DNA of 43,673 nt from Chara braunii (lineage: Eukaryota > Streptophyta > Charophyceae > Charales > Characeae), in the NCBI GenBank assembly GCA_003427395.1, contig BFEA01000089.1:3591653-3635325 (forward strand). The letters are read 5' to 3'. The stretch's first letter is position 1; each line of letters begins with the position of its first letter. This document shows, in pieces, positions 22,383-33,100 of the stretch. Made by a program: the position numbers and the translations under genes. The notes below the pieces were generated by a model. The model was given only the letters and a program-made list of their open reading frames with translations. It was not told the origin of the DNA and made no database searches.

Positions 22383-24554
22383 ACCTCACGCCCGGCGCGA
22401 CTTCCTGATCGGAGTGGGATGGGGGCAAGGAAGTGCGAAAAAGGGGGTGTGCCAAGGATTTTGAGAAAGTGGGGGGTGAAGTCTCAGGTCAGAACTGAGA
22501 TCTCCGATGGCAAGTTTAGGGACAACTGTGCAAGATGGTACACGAAGATCGTGTCTGGGATTACTGTCTCTGCCAGTTGCGTCGCTGTGGTTGGTTCCTC
22601 TTCTGGTGAACCAGTCGGTCGTGGTGGTTGTCGCGCGGTTCGAACAGCGGTCGGCACCGCTCGACTTCGGTTTGGGTTCGCTGGGCAATTTCCGAAGCTT
22701 GATACGTCTGGTGCCGCTGACACTTTTTGCACGATGTGCGGGGCCAATAGCGAGCTATGGAATTCCACGGTACCATTGTGAGCTGGTGATATGGAAGGAG
22801 GAGATGGAAGGGAGGGAAGTTGGTACTAATAACGATGAAGCCCAGATATATATATATTGAGTGTTGTTAGTGTCCGGATAGTCTGGGCCCCTAGGATCGT
22901 TAGTTATGACCTAGTGAAAGTCTCTCGCGCACAGTCGATCGTTCTCTGTTAGACAGGGGAATTCCGGGTTTATCAAGGTTCCCCACTGTTCGAGATGTTC
23001 TCCCTCCCAGTATTCGCGATACTCTGGTTCCCTCGGGCTCCCACGATCGGTGATTATGAAGGGGGTTTTCACAGCCATATCCGACTAGGGGACTCGGTCT
23101 CTCGCATCCCTATGGATCGAGATCGACTCTTGCAGACGCGCGTGTACTTTGCAACCCGGTTTTCTCGAGATCATGGTCGTACGCGAGCATGCATATGTCG
23201 TTTCAATGAGTGAAAGTGGATCAGACTTGGGTTTCTCGTGATAGTGTAGTGACTGTATTCGTCCTTCATGCAACTAACCTACCCATACTATTAGTGAGAT
23301 TCAGTCATTGCATTCACATCCATGCCATTTAAGTGACGAAGGGAGAGGCGGCGGGAAGGGGGAGGGTGGGTGCAATCACAGTATTCTCGGTGATCTAATG
23401 ATGATCAACGGTTTAATGGTTGAACCTAGACATCCGTAGCAAGTATTTTCGATCAGATCCGAGACTATTGCTGACACACATGGATACTAGAAAGTGACGA
23501 AATAATTAAGCATGCATCATAGAACAAGACAAAAGAAATCCGAAAAGATCACTTGAAGTAAAAAGGGTTCACATCCATGTCATGCATACAAGCGAAGCAA
23601 AAAAAAAAAAAAAAAAAATCCGAAACGATTTACAAAAAAAGTCCAAGAGGGCTGCAACAAGATCGACCAAAATAGAAATCAAAATTATACAGAGAGTTGG
23701 AAGAAGAGACTTTATCCCACACATAGTTGCTCTTTCTCTTTCTCTCTCTACACTTCCCGATGCGGGCAGTTCGTCGCCACGCATCAACACAAAGTTATCA
23801 CTCCGCTTGGTTCGAGCATGCAAGCCAGGTTCGCCCATGCGCCACAGTCCGCCGCGGCCGGCACGTGAACCCCGCATATTCGACACCAGCTCGTCGGATC
23901 GCCCAACTCTCTCATCGACTCACCTCTCAAGCTGACTCGTTAGCCGACCCTCACTGATCGCGCTAACTAGAACATAATATTGAGCATGCAAGACCAAGGA
24001 GAAGAAGGCGAAGAAATCAAGAAAGGAGAGAGATACAGTTACAATCGGGCCCGCCAAAAGCGACAGTTGCACAAGATTGAGGGCGCGATCCAGTCAGAGC
24101 CCAGTTCCCAGCGCAGTAAGATGCGCGCAAGCGCGATCGCAACAAAATTAAGAGTACCTAAATTCCTAGCCTAAGTCCTAATTGCAAGAATGAAATTCCG
24201 AAGAGCCCAAAAACAATTCCATGAGCCCGTGGGGGCTCGATGTCAGTTGAAAATTCAAAAACGATATTCCTGCACGATGACCGCACCAAAACTTCCTAGT
24301 GCTCACAGCAGAACAAGAAAGAAGCCATGGCAACCGTTAGCCATTACGCTCGTTAAGGCGCGGCTACCCAATCGTCGGTGCGAGACTTTCCCGATGCCAA
24401 CCCGATAGATTCCACAAAAACAAAAAGAAATGAGGGTATCCATGCAACTTGCCCGACCGACCCATCTTTCCACAACTCATCCATCTCACCCATCCATTTC
24501 CCCAACGCAGCTTCGCGCAGGAAGTCGCGCGATTACAGAAAATGGTTCGTCACA
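22383..24554 (-). repeat. gypsy-A 5' LTR-like repeat (right copy)
   Basis: The part 23018-24554 matches the left repeat. The part 22383-23017 lies between that homology and the primer site and has no counterpart next to the left repeat. It contains a minus-strand TATATATATAT tract at about 22845-22858, a possible promoter, so 22383 to about 22820 could be R-U5. The start in element orientation is TGTGACGAACC at 24554. The repeat may extend no further because the next bases run into an N gap. Confidence 0.65.
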
Positions 24555-24557
24555 ACC

Positions 24558-24721
24558 NNNNNNNNNNNNNNNNNNNNNNNNNNNNNNNNNNNNNNNNNNN
24601 NNNNNNNNNNNNNNNNNNNNNNNNNNNNNNNNNNNNNNNNNNNNNNNNNNNNNNNNNNNNNNNNNNNNNNNNNNNNNNNNNNNNNNNNNNNNNNNNNNNN
24701 NNNNNNNNNNNNNNNNNNNNN
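24558..24721. other. Assembly gap (N run)
   Basis: 164 unresolved bases between the gypsy-A right repeat and sequence belonging to element C. Any target duplication of gypsy-A on this side is hidden here. Confidence 0.98.
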
Positions 24722-24800
24722 TCGTATGGCCGTACGTACAACCCGTACGACCGCCTGGGGGGCCGTACGTACTCCCTGTATTCGTACGGGCGGACACATA
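24722..24800. repeat. CGTACG-rich short repeats at gap edge
   Basis: GGCCGTACGTAC occurs at 24728-24739 and 24761-24772 (33-bp offset), with further CGTACG palindromes at about 24743 and 24783. This looks like the edge of a short tandem array that continues into the gap. Confidence 0.5.
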
Positions 24801-25035
24801 GGTGTCTAACAAGCCCAATTCTCATTTTACATATTTGGTGGGTAGTAGAGAATATATATATATATATTTGGTGTGGCCAGAAGGCGTCGATATTGACATT
24901 CAAGTTCATTGTATTGCTCTTAATTGAATGGTATCTTGGTGCATTGTGCTCTATGCTTCGTACATGAGTATCTGGGCTACTTTGTGGTTTTGCAATTTGG
25001 ATTTCTCCCTACCGCTCTCGCTCATATTCCTTGCA
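24801..25035 (+). repeat. 3' part of an LTR of element C
   Basis: The segment ends in TTGCA at 25035, three bases before a primer-binding site. A TATATATATATATA tract near 24850 could be its TATA element. The LTR start cannot be placed because of the gap, and the partner LTR is not in the window. Confidence 0.5.
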
Positions 25036-25038
25036 ATT

Positions 25039-25050
25039 TGGTATCAGAGC
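25039..25050 (+). promoter_or_regulatory. Element C primer-binding site (tRNA-iMet)
   Basis: TGGTATCAGAGC, the complement of the plant initiator tRNA-Met 3' end, follows a CA-ending LTR. It shows a plus-strand LTR retrotransposon distinct from gypsy-B. Confidence 0.8.
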
Positions 25051-25987
25051 TGGTTCGATATCACCGATCACTGGCGCAGACGACTTTGTTACTTGGTGCA
25101 CCGACGAAACCTTTATGCAGTGAGGATACATTGGTGCTCGCTTGATTAGCCACTCACAGCCTCATAGGTAGAGAGGAGTGTGACTGAAAGTCTGTGGCGA
25201 CAAAGGATGTATGTGAAATGATGAGAACATGCTGACATTACAGTTTGGTTGAGGTGGCACCCTATTGCATTGTGTGTGGTACCGAGGCTATCACCGGTCA
25301 TCAAAATGCACATCGGCTCAATAAGTCAGAAATCTATGGTTGGGGGTACCAATCTTCGGGTACGTTGTTCCCTTAACTTATCTTCCCATCTCAATTTCTT
25401 ATTGCTGTGAGGAAGAGAGTTTGACTTGAGTATCCTCTTCTGGTTTACGAGTCGTGAGCGCTCTACCTTCAGAGTCGACATTCTTCCCGGTGGTGCATCT
25501 AGCAGTAGAGGGCGGTGCCTATGAAGAGCCTTGGTCGAAGCACGGGTCACAGTCACCATACCAACCTATAAGAGTAGAGCATGCATGCTTTTTTACTTTG
25601 TCCCTTGAGCTCTTGCTGCGCTGTAGAGGGAGTCGTGGACTGACCAGTGCTATGCGAGACGCGTACCGGATCGTCTATAAAGAACCTCTGGTGGGGATAT
25701 GGTACCTGACTATGGCCATCGTCCTGTTTGCGACGTTAAATAATTAATGAGGACTTTGGGGGATGTCCTTAAATTGCCTCTTGGTCAGCCAGGTTGTCGG
25801 AGTAAGGCTCGTTGCACGCGAGGATAAAGAAAGCGCAAGTCTGCCCATAAACGGTTTCCTGGGCACAGGGGTGGGCGGACGCACAGACCATAGACACCGC
25901 TGCTCGATGATGCAATCAAGATCGTCGGATACAGGGGAGGGAAGGTTCCAATTTGTACTCGAATATGGACACTATTATTTTTATTTC
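25051..25987 (+). other. Element C leader, first part
   Basis: About 0.94 kb of non-coding sequence between the primer site and the insertion point of gypsy-B. Open frames here are short and unconvincing. The leader resumes at 40782. Confidence 0.55.
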
Positions 25988-25992
25988 TGCAT
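25988..25992. repeat. gypsy-B target-site duplication, left
   Basis: TGCAT directly before the 5' LTR. It is identical to the five bases after the 3' LTR (40777-40781). Confidence 0.93.
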
Positions 25993-26344
25993 TGCAGCGG
26001 GCCTCCATCTGCCTTGGCCTACAGCCAGGGCCTATTTGGCTATTTGCCAGTTCGGCCTGTGGGACCAGGTCGTGGCCTAACCCCACAGGTCGTATGCTAT
26101 TTCAGTCCTGCCCGGTACCACCATCGGTACCAGGCCAGTCCTGTCCAGTTAGTCAGTCCGCTGGGGGTATACCCCAGCTGTCGTCTGTTTTTCTTCATTC
26201 ATCATTTTTGCACTTGTTGGAGTACGTGCGGTGTTGAGTCTGCGTCGGAGTTGCGCTGTCCCTTCCTGCTCCATCTCCACTTCCTCCTTCCTCTACCCCT
26301 TCGTCTCCATCCTATCGAACCGTCATCCCGGTGGGTCCGGCACA
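25993..26344 (+). repeat. gypsy-B 5' LTR
   Basis: A 352-bp LTR starting TGCAGCGGGCC and ending GGCACA, homologous along its whole length to 40422-40776. The start has two changes relative to the right LTR (TGTAACGGGCC). Confidence 0.95.
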
Positions 26345-26345
26345 G

Positions 26346-26357
26346 TGGTATCAGAGC
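26346..26357 (+). promoter_or_regulatory. gypsy-B primer-binding site (tRNA-iMet)
   Basis: TGGTATCAGAGC begins one base after the 5' LTR end, the classic initiator tRNA-Met site of plant LTR elements. Confidence 0.95.
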
Positions 26358-26410
26358 AGGCTTTCCTCCCTGGTCCCCTCACCCTCCTCCACCTTTTGCC
26401 ACGTGGCTTG

Positions 26411-26446
<36 letters not shown>

Positions 26447-26524
26447 GGCACTTTTACCCCAGATGACACCGGTGCACATTTTGTATCGTAACGTTTGCAC
26501 CCGGTAACCAAATTTATTTTTCCT

Positions 26525-26780
26525 TAGCTTGTTGGAAAGCTCTCGACGAGCTGCTTCCAATGAGCTATAGATTGCTAAATTGTATGCGTTTTTAAGGAGC
26601 TGCGATCGTTCAAAGATCGCGATTTTGATTAATCTCTGAAATCGCGCGCGCTCGTTTTTCAACGAGCGCTATTACTGCAGACAACGGCTGGTGCCATGCC
26701 ATATCTCGTTGGAAGCGCTTTCCAACGAGTCCTCTTTTGCCAAATTTCACTCAGCGGGTGAAAAGTTATTGGCAAAAGAG
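26525..26780 (+). other. Cluster of stem-loops in the gypsy-B leader
   Basis: Five stems lie in series. 26525-26540 pairs imperfectly with 26550-26567 around TTGGAA/TTCCAA. GCGATC/GATCGC is at 26602-26607/26615-26620. GCGCTCGTT/AACGAGCGC is at 26648-26656/26661-26669 with a TTTC loop. CTCGTTGGAA/TTCCAACGAG is at 26705-26714/26720-26729. CTCTTTTGCCAA/TTGGCAAAAGAG is at 26732-26743/26769-26780, with an inner TTTCAC/GTGAAA. Such structures in leaders often act in RNA dimerisation or packaging; that role is inferred. Confidence 0.7.
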
Positions 26781-27665
26781 TGTTTGTCATCTATCTCACC
26801 TCTCTTTGCCTGTGGCCATCTCCAACAGTGCCATGTGGCAGCTTGGTGAAGATTGAAGACCCCCTGGGCTAAGGGGCTGCATTCCAGTGACATCTGGGTG
26901 GCTGATCAAGATCTCAGCCCACACCAGATTATAAGCACTGCTTTTTACTGCTGTGGCATCAGACCAGCAGCATCTTGAAGGCCAAGATCCTAGTGCTTTG
27001 CTCTTGGTCAACCAAGAGTCTGGTATCATCTCTCTCCACTAACCTACTTTCCCCCACCCCCTTTTCTGTCCTCGCCCATCATCTAATCATGCTTTCTAAC
27101 TCTACCACTACCCCCCTCCTCCTACCTCCCTCTTCACTCATCTTTGATAACCTTTTTCTCTCCTCTCCTCCCCACTCACCATTTTTTACTAATCCCATCT
27201 ACTCCTTTCTACCGTTTCCATATCCTTCTCTCTCATTCTACCACCCTCCTCTCCCTCTTCCCTTCCATAACTGCAACCCCACCATCCCCCCCCATCTCCC
27301 ACTTCACTCTTTTTCTCCTTCTCAACTATTTCTCTCTTTCTTCATCACTTTTCCATCCCCCCCCCACCCAACTTCGAATTTTCTGTTTTTCTTCTTTTCT
27401 CTTTCTCTTGGATTTAAATTTTCTTTTTTCCTCCAAAAATTCGAATTATCTTATTCCCTACTTCTTTTTTTATTTTTTGATTTATTTTTATTTTTATTTT
27501 ATTTATTCTGAAAATTTGAAATTTTCTGCAACACCTCTATATCTTGCTAGGACTTAGTCTTTTCTGTTGTCAGAGCATATTTTGACCCCTAGGGGGTGGT
27601 GAAGCGCTGGCCAAATTTTCACATCTTACTGAAGTCTTTTTCTTGACGGCACACTTCGACCCCAT

Positions 27666-27673
27666 GGGTATAT

Positions 27674-27714
<41 letters not shown>

Positions 27715-27716
27715 CT
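27666..27716. repeat. (TA)n microsatellite
   Basis: A run of TA dinucleotides with one AA interruption, inside the gypsy-B leader. Confidence 0.95.
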
Positions 27717-28319
27717 GCCGAAATTTTTGAAAAATTCCTAAACTTAGTCTCTTTTCACTCTCCTCCACCTCCTTATTTATTTATTATTTTTCTAAAAATT
27801 TTAATTTGCGGCATTTTAAGAGTTAGTGTGCTCCTCTTGCTCTTTCCTTTCTCTTGGCACATTTTTCAAATGTAGGGTGGGAAAATGCTGCCGAAAAAAT
27901 AAATATTCTTTCTCCTCACTCCTTATATTTTATTTATTTATTTATTTTTATTTATTTATTTATTTTTATTTTTTTTTCTATTTTCTTTCCCGTTCCTCTC
28001 CATAGTTATTATTTTCTTTTCTTGATTAGGTCGCCGCTTCCCTAACCACCTAAACTCCGGTTAGGATTTTCTTAGGGTTTTCTAGGTTTTAGGGTTCTCC
28101 TACCCCCCCCGCCTACTCTCCCGCCTCCTCCCGTCAGACACTCTGGACCCGAACGACTCCTCTCCCCTCCATCGGATTCGCACTACCATCTCACACGGGA
28201 CCCGCTGGTCACGGGGCAAGCCGACCCACGGTTACCTACTCCGCTCTCGCGGTCCTCTCCCTCTCACCGGTGGTCCCTTGTCCCCATACCACAACCCATA
28301 TCTCCCCCCACCTCCCACC

Positions 28320-28678
28320 ATGTCTACTTCTCACCCTCCACCGCCCACCGAGAGCGCTTCAACTGAGGAGATCGTCGCGGCGCAGTCCACCTCCCTGGTC
28401 ACCGCGAAGTCAGTGGCTCATGATCAGGCCCATGCGGACACCATGGACCTTCATGCCGTTATTGTAGCAATCCAGACGCAACTTAGTACGCTTGGACCAT
28501 TGCAGCGCAAATCAATGCGCTTGCCCTTGACGTCAACCGCCTCAAGGGCTCTCGCCATCGCTCTCCTCTCCACTCTCACACCCCATCCCCTGCCATCTCA
28601 CCGACCAGTTCCCCACGGCTCCGGCGACACGGACGTGGTGGTTCTTCCTCCCCTGTGACTCAGGCCCAACACTCCAAC
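28320..28678 (+). pseudogene. gypsy-B gag, N-terminal part
   Basis: An ATG at 28320-28322 in a CCACCATG context is the best start. The product begins MSTSHPPPPTES and continues with a helical DMDLHAVIVAIQTQLSTL-like region. A frameshift near 28497 leads to a segment rich in Ser/Pro/Arg/His. The frame is then cut at about 28678 by a hairpin-type insertion. The composition (Pro/Ser/Thr/Ala-rich, basic) continues after the insertion, which supports one interrupted gag. Confidence 0.7.
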
Positions 28679-29195
28679 GGAAAATTTTCCCAGAATTAAA
28701 TAATCATTCTATAGTGAAATTACATTCTAAATTTTAAATTTTTATTCGATCTTAAAAAATGTCATTCCAATTTTAAAATTTTTGGTCTTACTTGAAAACT
28801 TTCATTCCAAGAATGGGGTATCCCTTCTTATTTGAACTGCATGCTGGAGATGGAATGAAAGTGTGGATGAGTTTATGAAATATTTTAATTGGACTGTCAT
28901 TCTAAGTAAGGATTTTCAGTCATAAATATGTTTATCCAATCTAAACTATAAGATATTTCTTGTAGTAGAATGAAAGTTTAATTAAAACATTTCATAAACT
29001 CATCCACATTTTCATTCCATCTTGAACAAATAGATGTAGTTGGAAGGGAAAACTCATATTTAGACGGGATCTTATCAAATAAAACTGAAAATTTTAGAAT
29101 TGGACGAACATTGGAATAATAATTTATAAATACGAAGGATTTTTTTTTAATGGAATGTTTTTTCAACTTTCATTTCTCGTGGGAATTTTTCTGTT
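28679..29195. mobile_element. MITE-like hairpin element inserted in gag
   Basis: About 517 bp of AT-rich, non-coding DNA interrupts a GC-rich gag. The ends are roughly inverted: GGAAAATTTTCCCA at left, TGGGAATTTTTCTG at right. Internally 28851-28890 and 28980-29019 form a 40-nt inverted repeat with two mismatches. Flanks CACTCCAAC (28670-28678) and GACTCCCAC (29196-29204) match at 7 of 9 positions, a possible 9-bp target duplication as made by Mutator-type transposases. No transposase is encoded, so it would be non-autonomous. Confidence 0.6.
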
Positions 29196-29204
29196 GACTC
29201 CCAC

Positions 29205-30123
29205 TCAACAGTGGAGAGTGATCTGCCGCTCAAACCACCCCGTCTGTTGCGGCACCTCCCTTGGCACCTGCATCCCCTACCGTGTCTACTGCTGCCACAT
29301 GTGCTGCGGTCCAGATACCACCATCTGCCCCAATAGTTTCATCGACCCACACCGGTGTTGCTTCCCAGCTTCCCGCACCGGTCGCGACATTACGACTCCG
29401 CCCTCTTCTTCCCGCCTTCGTTCCCCTACCCCCACAACAGAGTACCACACAGGCAGGGACTCCTCTTTCCATTAGGAGACCCGCTTCGCCTCCTCCACCT
29501 TCGACTCCGCGCAACCAGCAAGTGCCCACTTTACATGCCACCATTGCGCAGGCTCACGCAGAGATCCTGAACCTGAGACAGCCTCACCCTTGATAGGCTG
29601 CTCACCCTTCTTCTTCCTCTACCACCTCCTCGACCCCCATCATGCCGGCACGTTTCCCTCGACCGGCCCCTCAACCTCTCCCCTCTTACCTATCCATACC
29701 GGGATAGCTGCCCGCGGCCTTTGCCTCCTCGTCTGCTGGTCCATCCGCCAGCGGCCACGGCCCACAGCCTACCCTCACCTCTGCCCCTGTAGCGGCCCCG
29801 ACTTACGCCGCCTCACTGCACTCGCCTCGATCTCTCTCCCCTCGCCATCAACACAGTGGACATCCTCCTGTGCGCACGTCGGACATTCTCGAGTATGATG
29901 GCACATCCCGTGTCTCTCGCTGGTTGCGGATAGCAACGTGCACACTCTCTACGACGACCACCCGTTAGGAGTTGTGGTGCGATGTGCTCGCAACCAAATT
30001 GCTAGGTAGCCCTTGCACTGCGTGGGAGGACTATTATACCCAGCACCTCCGCGTGGGTGAGGTCCCTACTCTTGCAGACTTCGCGAATTTCCTTCAGGAC
30101 CATTTTGGCGCTCGTCATGACGC
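29205..30123 (+). pseudogene. gypsy-B gag, middle part
   Basis: Gag resumes as a Pro/Ala/Ser/Thr-rich region to 29593. After a one-base shift it continues to a gag core with ILEYDGTSRVSRWL, KLLGSPCTAWEDYY and FANFLQDHFGARHD. TAG codons near 29706 and 29968 interrupt it. It is cut at 30123 by element E. On the other side of E (34609) the gag core continues in the same frame once one copy of the duplicated ACGC is discounted. Confidence 0.8.
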
Positions 30124-33100
30124 TGTTAGGCGGCCACAAGCAGTGCGCCGCCTGAAATCTGCGGTTTTGGGACTTAGGCTCAGGGACAAGTCCGTGTTTT
30201 GACGGTATTCTGGTATGACCAGGCAGCAGAAATTAGGGAAGCTCAGGGCACCCCTGATTTTGGGCGCACTAAACCTTACGAGTAACCCTCAAAGATGGCG
30301 AGATGGGTGGCCGCACTCGGCGCATCTAGGGACCGTCATTTCCGGTCGTTCAGAGGGTTAGACCCGGATTGGCCTGCTGCGGAGAGGCGTCGCGGAACTG
30401 ACCTCGCCGCAACGTTTTTGCGGCATACGACCGGGACCGAAATGAGGCCTCGATTTTTTGTCTATTTTAGTACCATAATTAAAGATGGGGAAAAGGGATT
30501 AAGACCAGTAGGGGAGAAGGGAAAAACATAATATCCCTTAATTTCTTTATTTTTCACGGCATTTAATTCTAGGCGGAATACCCTTGTTATTTTATGTTCC
30601 CGGCAATGAAATTGAAAACATAGAAAAACATTAGAAATGGTAAAAGAGAAAAGAAACAAAAGGAATTTGGCCATTTATTTAAACTTTCTCGGAATTAAAT
30701 TTTGGGGAACTTACAGTTAATTTACTATTTCCGACAATAGAATTAAGGAAAGGGAAGAATGATGAAAAACGATGAAAGGGACGGGAACCCATGACTAATG
30801 GGGGAGTGGCCTAATCTCGCTTCGATTACCCGCCATCATCTCTGACCCCGGACTGAACTTTTTCCTCGGATTTTAACAGTTTTCACCGCTGCCGATGGTG
30901 GAGGTTCCCTGCGTCGCTTTCCCTGGTTTGCTTGATTACTAACATTACCGCAGTTGGGATGTTCTAAGAGCAGGAGTCGCATGGACAGCATGGGGTGGTG
31001 CTACCTTGGGTCGACTATGGTGTTTAGTTCGGTACGGATACGAGGGTTGTTACGGAGTGGCTACGTCTACGGTGTCTGACGTGCTTCAGGTACGGTATGG
31101 ACCCGGTGACAACTGTTTCACTACGGTGACTTATTTTCAGGTTTGGGACAGCTGTGGTGATTTATTCTCAGGACCGGGGCCACTACGACAGTTATTCCAG
31201 GTTTGGAACCTTGGCAGCAGTTTATTTTTAGGTCCGAGAACGTTGCGGCATTCTATAACAGGTTCGGGACAGGTACGAAATGATAATGGCATGGTTGTAC
31301 GGGTTCGGCATCCGCGTGGCACAACAGCCCGGTACTGGATTTCGGGTTTGGTCAGGTTCGGTGGCATCGCGGTGTTTCGTTTCAGGTTCGATGCCCTCAC
31401 GACGATTTATTTCAGGTTCGGAACCTCTGCGGTGACTTATTTTCAGGTCCGGGACCACTGTGACGGTTTATTTCAGGTTCGGAAGCTCTACGGTGATTTA
31501 TTCTTAGGTCTGGGACGACTGTGGTAGTTCAAGACCTTGGCGGTAGTTTATTCCAGGTTCGGTACCATTTTGGCAGCTTATTTTCAGGTCCGGGATCATT
31601 GCGGCAGTTTACTTCAAGTTCGGTACTATTACCGGGCCGCTGCATCTTGCCGTGTTCGACATGTTTCAGGTACGGTATTGATTCGGCATTGGCGTGGTAC
31701 ACGCCACTGCATCATTTTCAGGTACGATCTTGGAACGGCAACGACACGATATGTGTTACAGCATCTCCAAACGATTACTTCAGGCTCTACGTTGGTGCCG
31801 TAACCATACAGTGTGTTGTACAGTGCACAGGCTGCTACAGCTTAGAGTGGTAATTCCCCGGTTCGGGAACGGTATGGTGCACGCTGCCGTGTTGTTTCTG
31901 ACTTGCAGCGGCTATCGAGCCTTCAGATAAGGCTAATTGGGGCTGGCCCTGCCGCGAAACGACTCCTGGTCTGAGGGCCCTTGCCACCACCACAGACGAA
32001 GTACTGGGTCTACTGCCTCGGACCTGTTTATTGCCTAGCCAGGGTTTGAAGACTCAGGTACAGTATTGCCTCGAATAGAATCGGTGGTGTTGAGCCTACG
32101 AGGCTGCCTCTACGTGGATATAACCGGGGCAGTATGGTACGGTCACAAGATCGGTATGACCACGTGGTTCGATTGCTCTGTTGGTTGGCAAGGTATGTGT
32201 GGCATCACAGGGCCGTCGGGCTCGGTGTTTGGGATCAGCCTGGTCACAGGCTCGAACGCAGGATCTGGTACAGTAACACTGCACTCACTATTCGGAGTTA
32301 CAACAACTGAGCCTGCGAACTTCGTCCCTACGGTGGCCGCTCGGGACCGCTCCTGGGAAGGACTGAGGCTAAAAACGGCGGGGGGGGGGAGAACGGAGAG
32401 GCGTGCAAGGCGTTCTCCGCCCACACGAAGTTGCGGGTGCGGCATGTCGGGAGGTAGTTATAGGCACGAAAGAGGGACAATCGGGGGAGGCGTGCAAGGT
32501 GTGCTCCGCGCAGTTACGCAGGCAGGTGCAGATGAGGAACCGCGTGCGCGATGATCTGAGCCTCGTTCGCAAGTCGAAGCCGTGGGTGCTCAGCGAACGG
32601 GCGATGCGAGCTAGGTGTCCACTGACCACGACTGCTAAGATGGCACGCTTGGAAAAGGCAGAACGAAGGAGAGGGTCAACAGCAGCGTGCCTGGTGTTCC
32701 CCACCTTCCACAGTACTCTGGTAAGTTCAGGAAGCCCGGTTGGCGCATGGGACAGGTAGCGCAGCGCAGTTGGGAGGAGACAGGCGAGGTGAGCGAAGTG
32801 TAAGCAGCATATGTGAGCGAGAAGGGTCAAGTATCGGCGTTGTACCAAGAGGCATGTGAGAGAGGGAGCCACGAGACCACGAAAGCTTGCTGGCCACTAC
32901 TTAACCAGTGAGCTAGTAATATGAACCTAGTGTGTGCGTGCTCAAGAATTGTGTACTGGGCTAGACTGCGCCCATTGATAGAACCAGCGAACGAGCGGCC
33001 ATTGGGCGAGATGAAGAGAAAGTACAGTAAAGAGAGAAAAGTTGACTTCGACGAGAGTGAGAGATAGAGTGGTGGGGAAAAGCAGAGTCTGCGATCAAGT

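Larger units (their letters stand above)
12423..24554 (-). mobile_element. Ty3/gypsy LTR retrotransposon gypsy-A, decayed
   Basis: The minus strand carries gag, protease, reverse transcriptase, RNase H and integrase in Ty3/gypsy order, then an additional ORF. Long direct repeats lie on both sides (12423-14154 and 22383-24554). A primer-binding-site-like TGGTATCGGAGCC sits between the right repeat and gag. In element orientation the repeats start TGTGA(C/T)G, and the left copy ends CGTCACA, a short inverted terminal motif. Every ORF has stops or frameshifts. Unlike gypsy-B, the integrase has no visible chromodomain. Confidence 0.8.
26358..28319 (+). other. gypsy-B leader, ~2 kb, non-coding
   Basis: The leader holds an A run (26414-26444), a chain of stem-loops (26525-26780), a C/T-rich tract of about 500 bp (27040-27530), a (TA)n tract (27666-27716) and ATTT-rich stretches (27770-27990). 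Apparent open frames through the C/T-rich part are compositional artefacts. Long leaders that carry packaging signals are common in Ty3/gypsy elements. Confidence 0.75.

Noticed and set aside
22386-22860. Several ~100-residue open frames on both strands right of the gypsy-A primer site
   Set aside because: They overlap in conflicting frames, have no domain, and lie in what is best read as LTR (R-U5) sequence.
26975-27557. Long open frames rich in Ser, Pro, Phe and Leu
   Set aside because: They follow from a C/T-rich tract in the gypsy-B leader, lie before the real gag start and overlap in several frames.
31006-31527. 173-residue open frame inside element E
   Set aside because: It coincides with ~30-bp tandem repeats and has no recognisable fold, so the openness is likely due to repeat phase.
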